A program made the position numbers and the translations under genes. A stretch of DNA of 13,899 nt from DASYSA01 sp036003885 (GTDB lineage: Bacteria > Acidobacteriota > Blastocatellia > UBA7656), in assembly GCA_036003885.1 (NCBI GenBank), contig DASYSA010000704.1:1-13899 (forward strand), read 5' to 3'. Position 1 is the stretch's first letter. Each line of letters begins with the position of its first letter. Below, piece after piece: positions 1-6,672 of the stretch. Below the pieces are notes generated by a model, which saw nothing but the letters and a program-made list of their open reading frames with translations, was not told the origin of the DNA and did no database searches.

Positions 1-1
1 C

Positions 2-445
2 GGCCGTACCGAGTCTAACGACTTTCCAACGGTGAATCCGTTGCAGCCTGATTTTGCCGGTGGGATGGATGATGCCTTCGTGTTGAAGCTGTGCGACGGG
101 TTGGATCACTTCAAGTGCTACGACGTCAGGTCCGACGCGAACTTCACACCTTTTGAGGTCGAGCTCCACGACCAGTTCGAAACGGAGGTGGTGACTGTTG
201 TGAAGCCGCTCCTGCTCTGCAACCCGGTCGTGAAGTGTGTGGATGGAGACTGCACACAGGTTCTGAATCAAGATGACCATCTGGTCTGTTATGAGACCAG
301 GGATTCGCGAGGAACGACTAACTTCGAGAAGCGAGAAGTGATCATATCGAACCAGTTCGGTCAACAGCAGCGCATTACTGTTTTGAGGAGAGCGAACCTG
401 CTCTGTGTGCCGTCGCTAAAGGCACTCGCCGATCCGGGCCGGTAG
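2..445 (+). CDS. C-terminal part of SBBP beta-propeller protein with DUF7450-like domain (5' truncated by window edge)
   Basis: The reading frame is open to the left window edge (first complete codon at base 2), so this is the end of a longer gene; a GTG at 32 is internal, not a credible start. The first 30 residues contain DFPTVNPLQP followed by GGMDDAFVLKL, the signature of SBBP repeats (beta-propeller blades of large secreted proteins). The rest is an internal two-fold repeat. Unit one runs from DHFKCYDV through HDQFETEVVTVVKP to LLCNP, and unit two from DHLVCYET through SNQFGQQQRITV to LLCVP. Each unit has a Cys near its start and another in the LLC motif, a pattern I recognise from DUF7450-like C-terminal domains. 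The paired cysteines suggest disulfides outside the cytoplasm. The function is unknown; adhesion or surface binding is an inference. A strong ribosome-binding site for the next gene follows 88 bases after the stop. Confidence 0.8.
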   Translation, partial: GRTESNDFPTVNPLQPDFAGGMDDAFVLKLCDGLDHFKCYDVRSDANFTPFEVELHDQFETEVVTVVKPLLLCNPVVKCVDGDCTQVLNQDDHLVCYETRDSRGTTNFEKREVIISNQFGQQQRITVLRRANLLCVPSLKALADPGR

Positions 446-460
446 AGAGTTCAGAGATCA

Positions 461-510
461 AGCCTTAGCCTGGCCCGGCGCGCGGGGCCCAAACCGTCGG
501 CCTGAAGGCT
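461..510 (+). terminator. possible GC-rich hairpin, weak terminator candidate
   Basis: AGCCTT at 461-466 is the exact reverse complement of AAGGCT at 505-510. Inside that pair GGCCC (472-476) matches GGGCC (485-489). It lies just after the stop of the SBBP protein gene and before the next ribosome-binding site. There is no run of T after the outer stem, so intrinsic termination is doubtful; it may only be an RNA structure between two genes. Confidence 0.25.
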
Positions 511-533
511 GAATTTGGAAGTCAGAATTCAAT

Positions 534-539
534 AGGAGG
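534..539 (+). promoter_or_regulatory. ribosome-binding site AGGAGG for the gene at 546
   Basis: A perfect AGGAGG lies 6 bases upstream of the ATG at 546. It fixes that start and supports the small secreted protein as a real gene. Confidence 0.75.
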
Positions 540-545
540 AGCATC

Positions 546-1139
546 ATGAAGACTCGAAAAACCAGAAGAATACTGATGACTGCAGTGATAGCGGTGCTTT
601 CGATTGGCGTCGCAAGCCCGATTTCGTCGCGGTCAGCCCGAGCATCAACTAATCAAATCGAATGCGAGAGCAAGTCCACTCACGTTAAAGCCGTCACATC
701 CCCTGACTACCACTTCACCACTGCGGTCTTTAATTTTCCGTCTGATGGCATCGGCCACTTCGACCCCGTGCCGCTGCTTTCGACGACAATACAGGTGGGT
801 AGACCTGGGCCGAGCTGCCTGATCGCGCACTTCAGCGCGATGGGAGACCCTCTCGACAATCACGTGGTCTTCCAGGTGAGGGTCGATGGCGTGCCGATGC
901 AAGGACACCTCACAGGCTTCGTCGGCATAGCGACACCCGCCGTGACGGACCCCGAAGAAACCGAGATGAATCTGCCGAGGATGGTCTCCTACAACTTCTT
1001 TGCGGAGGTGCAGCCGGGAGTCCATACGGTGGATGTCCTCTTTGCAGGCTGTTGCAGCGCAGCACCCCCACCGGGTGTGACAGTGGCGCAGGCAGGCAGT
1101 CCAGCTCTCACCCTGGAATACGTGGGGGTCGGGAATTGA
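546..1139 (+). CDS. small exported protein of unknown function (197 aa)
   Basis: I do not recognise this family. The N-terminus is a classic Sec signal peptide: a basic stretch (KTRKTRR), a hydrophobic core at residues 9-23, and a probable cleavage after A33 (ARA before S34). The mature part of about 164 residues is rich in alternating polar and hydrophobic segments such as HVVFQVRVDG and PGVHTVDVLFAG, suggesting a beta-sandwich. It has four cysteines: C40, C91 and the adjacent pair C169-C170, consistent with disulfides in the periplasm or outside the cell. There is no lipobox, transmembrane anchor or catalytic motif that I can name. The start is fixed by an AGGAGG six bases upstream. It follows the SBBP/DUF7450 gene on the same strand and converges with the DUF5666 gene. 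Most likely a secreted binding or structural protein, which is inference. An overlapping minus-strand frame over the same region shows no gene-like features. Confidence 0.75.
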   Translation: MKTRKTRRILMTAVIAVLSIGVASPISSRSARASTNQIECESKSTHVKAVTSPDYHFTTAVFNFPSDGIGHFDPVPLLSTTIQVGRPGPSCLIAHFSAMGDPLDNHVVFQVRVDGVPMQGHLTGFVGIATPAVTDPEETEMNLPRMVSYNFFAEVQPGVHTVDVLFAGCCSAAPPPGVTVAQAGSPALTLEYVGVGN

Positions 1140-1211
1140 CGAACCGAGCAGATTAATCAATCGGAAAGGTCAGGCTTGAGATAGTGACATTTGCACCAGG
1201 CTGATGTCACC

Positions 1212-1227
1212 AGGTCAGGCCTGACCT
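1212..1227. repeat. perfect 16-bp palindrome with nearby AGGTCAG copies
   Basis: The sequence AGGTCAGGCCTGACCT is its own reverse complement. The half-site AGGTCAG also occurs at 1167-1173 and at 1244-1250, the last overlapping the stop codon of the minus-strand DUF5666 gene. The site lies between two converging genes. It could act as a transcription stop for both directions (6-bp stem, GGCC loop), but no T-run follows on either strand. Otherwise it is a protein-binding site or a small repeat remnant. Confidence 0.5.
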
Positions 1228-1246
1228 CCGATTTCAAAGAATCAGG

Positions 1247-2455
1247 TCAGAACTTTAGCTTAATGCTGCTCGCCGCGACCGAGCCATCCGCTCCCAGTAC
1301 TCCCTTCACGTCGATGAAGCGACCCACCGCAGCCACCAGTCCTTTTTTCTTCTTAATCCGAGTGTCGGCGGTGACGCGTACTGTGCGGCCGCTAACGAAC
1401 CAGTCGCCGATCAGGCCAGCGGATGGCAAAGTTTCGATGAATCCCCGTAACGTGATGCGCCCCCCACGGACCGGGCTTGCCTCCACCTGAATATCAGCGG
1501 CGCTAACCACTCCATCGGCACCCAGAATTCCTTTCACGGTTACAAAGGCGTGAAGCGCTGCTATGCCGTGCTCCTGGTGTAGCCGGACGGTGGTGCTGAC
1601 ACGCACCGTCGTGCCAGATACGCTCCAATCGCCGATCAGGGTGCCGTCCGGCAATGCGTCGACGAACCCTTTGAATTCGAATTGACGTGTAGAGCCGGGA
1701 ATGACCTCAACTTCGATCTCCCCCGCCTTCAGGGAGCCGTCAGACAGCAGGAGGCCTTTGATGTCCACCAGTGCTCTGACTGCGGGCACGCCTCGTTCGA
1801 TCCTGAATGTGGTGCCGGTGTCGGCATGCACCAGTACTCCGTTTACCATCCAGTCGCCGATCAGGCCGCCGGCCGGCAGGGTATCTATGAAACCCCGGAA
1901 GTCGATTTGACGAGTAGATCCCGGAACGGCTTCGACCTCGACCTCTTCTGCGATCACAGAACCGTCCTGATCTATGAAACCCTTCGTCTCTACGAGGGCA
2001 TTTAGTGCCACGGGTCCGCGCTCCAGCCTGATTCTGGTGGCGCTGCTCACCCGCACAGTAACGCCGCCCACGACCCAGTCGCCGCTCAACCCACCCTCAG
2101 GCAGTGACCTGAGAAAGCCGTGAAAATCGACTTCGTGTACGACTCCCGGGCCATCCGTGACCTCGATCTCAGTAGCCGTAACCGAACCATCGGGAAGCAG
2201 AGATCCCTTGACGTTCACGAACGCGTCAAGGTCGGCAAGAACTCCATCTTCCAGCTTAATGTGTGTCGTAATCGAAACGTGAACGGTTCGTCCGCTCACC
2301 ACCCAGTCGCCAACTAACCCAATGACAGGCAGCGCATTGATTAGACCATCGAATTCGATGCGGCTGTCTTTGTCTTTAGGTGTCGCCGCGGAAACAGCGA
2401 CAAGGCTAAGCAGCGCAAGCAGCGACATCACAAAGCGAAGTGTGCGTATGTTCAT
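1247..2455 (-). CDS. exported protein made of five DUF5666-like repeats (402 aa)
   Basis: A Sec signal peptide (MNIRTLRFVM, hydrophobic to about residue 22, probable cleavage near SAA at 22-24) is followed by five tandem units of about 75 residues. Each has the pattern F-x-G-h-h-x-x-L-P, then G-D-W-x-V-x-G-x-x-V-x-V, then V-x-h-K-G, then D-G-S/V and E-I/V-E-V. The GDW motifs lie at residues 49, 125, 200, 275 and 350, so the period is 75-76. This matches DUF5666-type domains, which are small beta-barrel-like modules in secreted proteins of unknown biochemical role. The frame stays open upstream to 2674, but the ATG at 2455 is chosen because GGGGAGGA lies just upstream and a signal peptide follows directly; the 73-residue extension has no such features. 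It ends AASSIKLKF and converges with the gene at 546-1139. A structural or ligand-binding role is inference. Family assignment is strong, function unknown. Confidence 0.88.
   Translation of the reverse strand: MNIRTLRFVMSLLALLSLVAVSAATPKDKDSRIEFDGLINALPVIGLVGDWVVSGRTVHVSITTHIKLEDGVLADLDAFVNVKGSLLPDGSVTATEIEVTDGPGVVHEVDFHGFLRSLPEGGLSGDWVVGGVTVRVSSATRIRLERGPVALNALVETKGFIDQDGSVIAEEVEVEAVPGSTRQIDFRGFIDTLPAGGLIGDWMVNGVLVHADTGTTFRIERGVPAVRALVDIKGLLLSDGSLKAGEIEVEVIPGSTRQFEFKGFVDALPDGTLIGDWSVSGTTVRVSTTVRLHQEHGIAALHAFVTVKGILGADGVVSAADIQVEASPVRGGRITLRGFIETLPSAGLIGDWFVSGRTVRVTADTRIKKKKGLVAAVGRFIDVKGVLGADGSVAASSIKLKF
1250..2359 (-). repeat. five tandem 225-bp coding repeats
   Basis: The DUF5666-like units repeat at DNA level with a period of 225 bases (228 between the first two). 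An identical 18-base stretch (plus strand CCAGTCGCCGATCAGGCC) occurs at 1400-1417 and 1850-1867, exactly two periods apart. Variants of the same stretch occur in the other units. This indicates growth by in-frame tandem duplication followed by divergence. Confidence 0.8.
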
Positions 2456-2460
2456 TGTGC

Positions 2461-2468
2461 TCCTCCCC
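2461..2468 (-). promoter_or_regulatory. ribosome-binding site for the DUF5666 gene
   Basis: Read on the minus strand this is GGGGAGGA, 5 bases before the ATG at 2455. It decides the start in favour of the signal-peptide-bearing protein over the longer open frame. Confidence 0.65.
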
Positions 2469-3108
2469 TGGTCTATCTTTCGGGCCCGGGCCTCTGAGTG
2501 ATGGCTGAGCCTCTCAAGCAAGCCCGGTATTCGTGGCCCTCGGCTCGGGTTCGACCGGCAGTGCAACACTGAGAAATCTGATCTCAGGTGGTGCGCCTCA
2601 ATTGATTGAAATCGAATGGTCAGGCAGACCGGCAGATCTATCCGGCCTGTTTCCAGCGAACCCTGTGCCATCAATCACTACGATCCTGTATCAGTACCGC
2701 AACGCGTACAACCCACCCGGTTAAACCCTCTCCGACAATACAAACGTACTCAAGTGGTTGAGAGAGGCTAATCGAATGAGAGACTTGGCAATACGAAAGC
2801 CTGAGGCTCTGCCCTGAAATTGATTTTTCCAACCTACACTTTTTTCATGTGACAGCGGGGACACAGTCTTCTCTGATTCCGATCAGCAAGATGCCCACGT
2901 AAAGTCTTACTGAGAGGGGGGAAAAATCTACACACCACGAGTCGCTTACCGGAGGTGCGGCACTCAGCAGCTCGAGACTATCAAAGGGCCGAGCCGGTAT
3001 CCGGGGGTTGTTGTTACCCTCGGCGCTCGGAGTGGTTTCAGGATGTTTCAGAAACAAATCAACTCATGTCGAACTCGGAGCAGGCAACTTATCGGATCTT
3101 GTAATCAT

Positions 3109-3137
3109 TTGCGAGCACGGGCCTGGACTGATACAGT
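3109..3137 (+). promoter_or_regulatory. weak sigma70-like promoter candidate for the gene at 3178
   Basis: TTGCGA (3109-3114), a 17-base spacer, then TACAGT (3132-3137). Each hexamer matches consensus at 4 of 6 positions. It would give a short leader of about 35 bases before the TTG start. Confidence 0.25.
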
Positions 3138-3160
3138 CGCGCCCGCTATTCAACCTAATC

Positions 3161-3168
3161 AAGGAGGT
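3161..3168 (+). promoter_or_regulatory. ribosome-binding site AAGGAGGT deciding a TTG start
   Basis: A near-perfect anti-16S match, AAGGAGGT, lies 9 bases before a TTG at 3178. The signal peptide begins right after it. The in-frame ATG at 3043 would put this site inside the coding region. Confidence 0.8.
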
Positions 3169-3177
3169 CACGAGACC

Positions 3178-4938
3178 TTGAACGTGCAAGCGCCTAAGGC
3201 TGGAGCAACCGCGATCGCCATCACGATTGTCTTTTTCGGATTTGCCACATCCGCACCGCGCCCTGGAGTCAATACTGCTGCTGAGACGCTTCAAGTAGAG
3301 ATGCAGACTCCTGCAGCACCCATAAAACCGCCAGTGATGACAAGTCCACCGGGCGCGGCGTTGGTTGAACAGAGGTCTCCGGGCACTCGGCCCGCCGCTT
3401 CGCTTGTCGAAAGTTTCGATGGACTCGGCGTCGGCTTTGAAGGCCCCCAGGGAACTGCTGCGTTGCGCAACCCGTCTGACAACAGCCTTGCCGTTGGGCC
3501 GAACCACATCTTCCAGATCGTAAACACTCGAATGGCTATCTACACGAAGAGCGGCGAGCAGTTCGACCGGACTGGAAAAACTCTATACGGTCCCGTCCCG
3601 ACGAACACAATCTTCAAAGGCTTCGGCGGCGCGTGCGAGGCCACGAACAATGGCGACGCCGTCGTTCGCTATGACCAGCTCGCGGATCGTTGGCTCGTCG
3701 TGATGCCAACCTTCAGACGCGGTCCCGTCCGGCCAGATCAGCCGACAGCAGGGCGATCCGGTGACCCCGCTCAGGTGAGCGTGCCCGGCCGACCGGGTCA
3801 GCCTGGCGCTCCCGCCAGGCTCTTCATTCCTCCGCCGGCCACCCCAGCTCCGACCGGACAACCGTCGCCACCCGGCTCGCCTGGGCAGGGAAGCCAACGC
3901 GCCCAGCAGCCAGGACCGTACTCGATGTGCTACGCGATCAGCGCCGGCCCGGATCCGTTCGGTCCATACTACCGCTACGAGTTCCTGCGGCCGCTCTTCC
4001 CGGACTATCCCCGCCCGGCGATCTGGCCCGACGGCTACTACGTGCCAACCAGTACCGGCGATGAGGTGATCCAAAAGCATGCTTGTGTCGTTGAACGCGC
4101 GAAGATGCTGAACGGCGAGCCCGCGACCGAACAGTGCATCATCATCGATGGCGTGAACTTCCTGAACAACGCAGACATTGATGGCAAGCAATTGCCACCA
4201 CCCGGTGCGCCAAACATCATGATGGCGGCCGGCGGCACGCAACTGAAGAAGGTCCTCGAAGATAACGGCATCTTCGTGTGGAAGTTTCACGTCGATTGGA
4301 AGAAACCGGAGAACACAAAGGTCGTCGGACCCGAGAAGATCGTGGTGGCTCCGTACCACTATTTGTGTGACGGGCAGCTCACGAACTGCGTGCCGCAGCC
4401 GGGTACGGATCGCCGACTCGACGCCCAGGGCGACAAGATCATGCAACGGCTTGTCTATCGCCGGATCGGCGGCCGCGAGTCGATTGTTGGCGTCCACTCA
4501 GTCAACACGTCGGCCGGAGGGGGCGGTGTGCGCTGGTATGAGCTCCGGATCAACAAGAAGCGCAACGTGAACCTGTATCAGCAAGGCACGTATGCGCCCG
4601 ATGGCTTCTACCGCTGGATGGCCAGTCCAGCCATCGACCGGAAGGGTAACATCGGAATCGGTTACTCTTTTGGTGGGACGCCGAACTTTGCCGGCCAGCG
4701 ATTCGCGGGGCGGCTCTACAAGGACCCGCTCGGTCAGTTGACGCTTCGCGAGACTGTTCTGGTGGAGGGCGAGGGCGTGCAGAATGTGATGCGCTGGGAG
4801 GACTACACACAATCAGCTATCGATCCGAGCGACGACTGCACGATCTGGTACGTCGGCGACTACATCAAGAAGGGCGGGGCGAGCTACTCGAGCAGAATCG
4901 GTGCGTTTCGCATGCCCGGCTGCCGAGCTACGCGTTAA
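3178..4938 (+). CDS. large exported beta-rich protein with Pro/Gly-rich insert (586 aa, TTG start)
   Basis: The start is set at TTG because AAGGAGGT precedes it and a signal peptide follows (hydrophobic residues 10-25, ending ATSA before PRPG). An ATG at 3043 in the same frame would add 45 polar residues ahead of the signal peptide. After a Pro-rich linker, the conserved core starts near residue 78 (ESFDGLG). It contains NSLAVGPNHIFQIVN, GPVPTNTIFKGFGG and GDAVVRYDQLADRWLVVMP, and ends with MRWEDYTQSAIDPSDDCTIWY and IGAFRMPGC. I recognise this as a recurring secreted protein of Acidobacteria and similar soil bacteria, probably a beta-propeller; no enzymatic role is established to my knowledge. 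Residues about 182-247 are a low-complexity Pro/Gly/Arg/Gln insert between the strands ending TFRR and beginning GPYSMCYA. Several cysteines suggest disulfides outside the cytoplasm. It converges with the cytochrome gene at 6311-4983, with a 44-base gap. Confidence 0.82.
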   Translation: MNVQAPKAGATAIAITIVFFGFATSAPRPGVNTAAETLQVEMQTPAAPIKPPVMTSPPGAALVEQRSPGTRPAASLVESFDGLGVGFEGPQGTAALRNPSDNSLAVGPNHIFQIVNTRMAIYTKSGEQFDRTGKTLYGPVPTNTIFKGFGGACEATNNGDAVVRYDQLADRWLVVMPTFRRGPVRPDQPTAGRSGDPAQVSVPGRPGQPGAPARLFIPPPATPAPTGQPSPPGSPGQGSQRAQQPGPYSMCYAISAGPDPFGPYYRYEFLRPLFPDYPRPAIWPDGYYVPTSTGDEVIQKHACVVERAKMLNGEPATEQCIIIDGVNFLNNADIDGKQLPPPGAPNIMMAAGGTQLKKVLEDNGIFVWKFHVDWKKPENTKVVGPEKIVVAPYHYLCDGQLTNCVPQPGTDRRLDAQGDKIMQRLVYRRIGGRESIVGVHSVNTSAGGGGVRWYELRINKKRNVNLYQQGTYAPDGFYRWMASPAIDRKGNIGIGYSFGGTPNFAGQRFAGRLYKDPLGQLTLRETVLVEGEGVQNVMRWEDYTQSAIDPSDDCTIWYVGDYIKKGGASYSSRIGAFRMPGCRATR

Positions 4939-4982
4939 GGCGGTCTAACAGATGATAGTCCGCGCGTGACTTCCGGCGCACT

Positions 4983-6311
4983 TCACTTCTGTTGGTCACG
5001 AGTGGCCGCGGTCGACTCTCGGCGGACCCCATCAACCGAGTACGTGATACCCGAATACTGCATCTCCTCCCACGTTTGAGGGCCCCATCGCACTGCTACT
5101 GTCGGATCGGGATTCCATTTGTTCGCGGTCGAGTTATCGTAATGGGCCGTGGCCTCGAGCCGGGAGCCCGAGGGCACTGCCAGCGGTTTGGTGAATACGT
5201 AGTAGGTCTGCCAGTTGAAGTCGTACTTCGGAACCGCCAGGACAACTTCGGAGCGGCCGTCGGGATACACGAGCCGGTACTCCCAGCTCTTGCCGCGCAG
5301 ATGCGTATGTGGAAATAGCGCCGAGATGTGTACGTCTTCGGTAAACTGAATCGCAGACTCGACTGTCTGGTCGCCGGACCCAGCCGGGATGACGAACATC
5401 GCGTTGATAAAAGCGCTGTTCCGGATCTCCTGCTGTGGGGGTGCCTTCGCAAAGACAAGACCGACGCTGGTTCGATCCCTCGCCGCCGCGCCGTTCGAGG
5501 TGTAGTGCACCTGAAAGAAGAGGACCGCGCCGGCCTTAATCAGAAGGGCCGTGCCGGGCTTGTAGATCATTGCGTTGGTGCCAGGTGCCGTCGTCGCGAT
5601 CAGAGCACCGGGCATTCCCGGATCGCGCGGCGCGGCGGTGCGGCTATTCGGATTTTGCTGCGCGGCGCCAGGAACTCCCGGCCCGACCGGCGCGAAAGAG
5701 GCGGGGGCCCGCCGCGATCCAGGCTCGCGACAGAATACCAGCACGTGGTGCACGACGCTGCGCGTGCCCGGCCGTACCTCGATCGCCTGCACCCATTTGT
5801 CTTCAGTGAAGTTGGTAGGCGCCTCGAAGAACTGGTATGCGACCGTGCCCGAGGCAGGCACTTCAAACTCCTTCGGCATGCTTATGACTGCGTCGGGTGT
5901 ACCGATTTCCCAGCCCTCAACAAACTTAGGAATCGGGGGCAGATCTTTCGAGTCACCTTTCGGCGCGCCGGCGTCGGCCCAGCGAATCAGGGTGTCCTTG
6001 TCCTGGTCACTCAATCGCCGATCGTTTGAGAAGGTGCCCCTTGGCGCCGCCGCGTGCCAGGGCGGCATGTTCCCGAGCGCGACCTGCTCTCGAATCGCCC
6101 TTGCCCAGGGTCTTGCATTCTCATAAGTGAGCAGCGACATCGGCGCGATTTCGCCCGGCCGGTGGCAGTTCGCGCAGTTCTTGTAGAGAATTGGCGCGAC
6201 TTCCTTTGAGAAAGTCGGCGTGGCGGCTGGACTCGTTCCAGCCATGAGAATCGCCGTCATAACGAGGATCGTGAGCGCTAGCGCAGCATACGATAATAAT
6301 CCCCTAGTCAT
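4983..6311 (-). CDS. exported mono-heme cytochrome c fused to PHM/DBH-like copper monooxygenase module (442 aa)
   Basis: A signal peptide or anchor (TRGLLSYAALALTILVMTAI) leads into a cytochrome c domain with CANCH at residues 46-50 and NMPPWH at 81-86; M82 is a candidate axial ligand. From about residue 145 the sequence resembles copper type II, ascorbate-dependent monooxygenases. The ligand types known from peptidylglycine alpha-hydroxylating monooxygenase can be matched in order: HH at 188-189 (VVHHV), H269 (FQVHY), HTH at 335-337 (FPHTHLRG) and M417 (WEEM). If real, this gives both copper sites: His3 and His2-Met. In the known enzymes they hydroxylate C-H bonds using O2 and electrons. An Ala/Pro-rich loop at about 200-238 separates HH from the next His. 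The start at 6311 has GGGGAGGA ten bases upstream; the ATG at 6335 would overlap that site. It is transcribed divergently from the di-heme gene. Heme attachment is near certain, oxygenase activity is inference, and the substrate is unknown. Confidence 0.88.
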   Translation of the reverse strand: MTRGLLSYAALALTILVMTAILMAGTSPAATPTFSKEVAPILYKNCANCHRPGEIAPMSLLTYENARPWARAIREQVALGNMPPWHAAAPRGTFSNDRRLSDQDKDTLIRWADAGAPKGDSKDLPPIPKFVEGWEIGTPDAVISMPKEFEVPASGTVAYQFFEAPTNFTEDKWVQAIEVRPGTRSVVHHVLVFCREPGSRRAPASFAPVGPGVPGAAQQNPNSRTAAPRDPGMPGALIATTAPGTNAMIYKPGTALLIKAGAVLFFQVHYTSNGAAARDRTSVGLVFAKAPPQQEIRNSAFINAMFVIPAGSGDQTVESAIQFTEDVHISALFPHTHLRGKSWEYRLVYPDGRSEVVLAVPKYDFNWQTYYVFTKPLAVPSGSRLEATAHYDNSTANKWNPDPTVAVRWGPQTWEEMQYSGITYSVDGVRRESTAATRDQQK

Positions 6312-6321
6312 GGAATCAGAT

Positions 6322-6329
6322 TCCTCCCC
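6322..6329 (-). promoter_or_regulatory. ribosome-binding site choosing the ATG at 6311
   Basis: On the minus strand GGGGAGGA lies 10 bases before the ATG at 6311. The alternative ATG at 6335 immediately precedes and overlaps this site, so the shorter, 442-residue product is preferred. Confidence 0.65.
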
Positions 6330-6343
6330 ATTCACTTTTACAG

Positions 6344-6358
6344 TGTGAGACTATCACA
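6344..6358. promoter_or_regulatory. candidate operator: TGTGA-N5-TCACA inverted repeat
   Basis: Perfect 5-bp arms TGTGA and TCACA flank GACTA, 32 bases upstream of the cytochrome/copper gene start. The arms equal CRP half-sites, but the spacer is 5 rather than the 6 of CRP sites, so a different or relaxed CRP/FNR-family regulator would be needed. It lies in the spacer shared with the divergent di-heme gene. Confidence 0.4.
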
Positions 6359-6649
6359 GTACTACGCAGCCTGCGCAAGCGACTGGCTGTTCGGGAACCA
6401 GGGGACGCTGTCGTCCATTCAAGCCCGGATTCCGCTGTTCTACTTGCGGAAACAAACGGGCGGCTCAGGCTTTGCGCAGAAACCCTGATCAGGTACACTG
6501 TCAACCGCATCGTGAGCAGCTCTAGCTCTGCAAACGGACCAGGGTAATTGGGCAATCTGAAGAGTCATATTCGGAAGATCGCCGAGACTTCAAATGTGAA
6601 GGCTTGTTGGCCCGTACTACATCGGTGACGAATGCAGCGTGACTTTTGG

Positions 6650-6672
6650 GCTTGTCAACGGTTCTAACAAGC
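6650..6672. promoter_or_regulatory. inverted repeat upstream of the di-heme gene, operator candidate
   Basis: GCTTGT (6650-6655) and ACAAGC (6667-6672) form perfect 6-bp arms around an 11-base spacer, 34 bases before the ATG at 6707. It overlaps TTGTCA (6652-6657), a 5 of 6 match to a -35 box, but no good -10 box follows at the right distance. A further GCTTGT occurs at 6602-6607. Confidence 0.3.

Larger units (their letters stand above)
2456..3177. other. 722-base non-coding stretch between divergent genes
   Basis: No convincing gene is seen. One frame on the plus strand is open from 2509 to 2724 (GTG at 2533) and encodes a short peptide ending YRNAYNPPG. It has no ribosome-binding site, signal peptide or recognised motif, and may be chance or a decayed gene. 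A motif at 2849-2868 (GTGACAGCGGGGACACAGTC) resembles one arm of REP-type elements I associate with RAYT transposases, but the mirror arm is missing. The right end must hold the promoter of the gene at 3178 and the left end that of the DUF5666 gene. Confidence 0.5.

Noticed and set aside
645..1160. Long minus-strand open frame opposite the small secreted protein
   Set aside because: His/Arg/Cys-rich shadow frame with no signal peptide or ribosome-binding site; the plus-strand gene has both.
2456..2674. N-terminal extension of the DUF5666 protein up to 2674
   Set aside because: The extra 73 residues lack a ribosome-binding site and would place a clear signal peptide in mid-protein; the ATG at 2455 has GGGGAGGA just upstream.
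3043..3177. ATG start at 3043 for the secreted protein
   Set aside because: It would bury the AAGGAGGT and the signal peptide 45 residues inside the protein; the TTG at 3178 fits both.
3583..4497. 304-residue minus-strand open frame opposite the secreted beta-rich protein
   Set aside because: It lies wholly within a well-supported gene, has Arg/Leu/Val-biased shadow composition and shows no domain.
6312..6335. ATG start at 6335 for the cytochrome/copper protein
   Set aside because: That ATG overlaps the GGGGAGGA that serves the ATG at 6311, and it would add a charged acidic stretch before the signal peptide.
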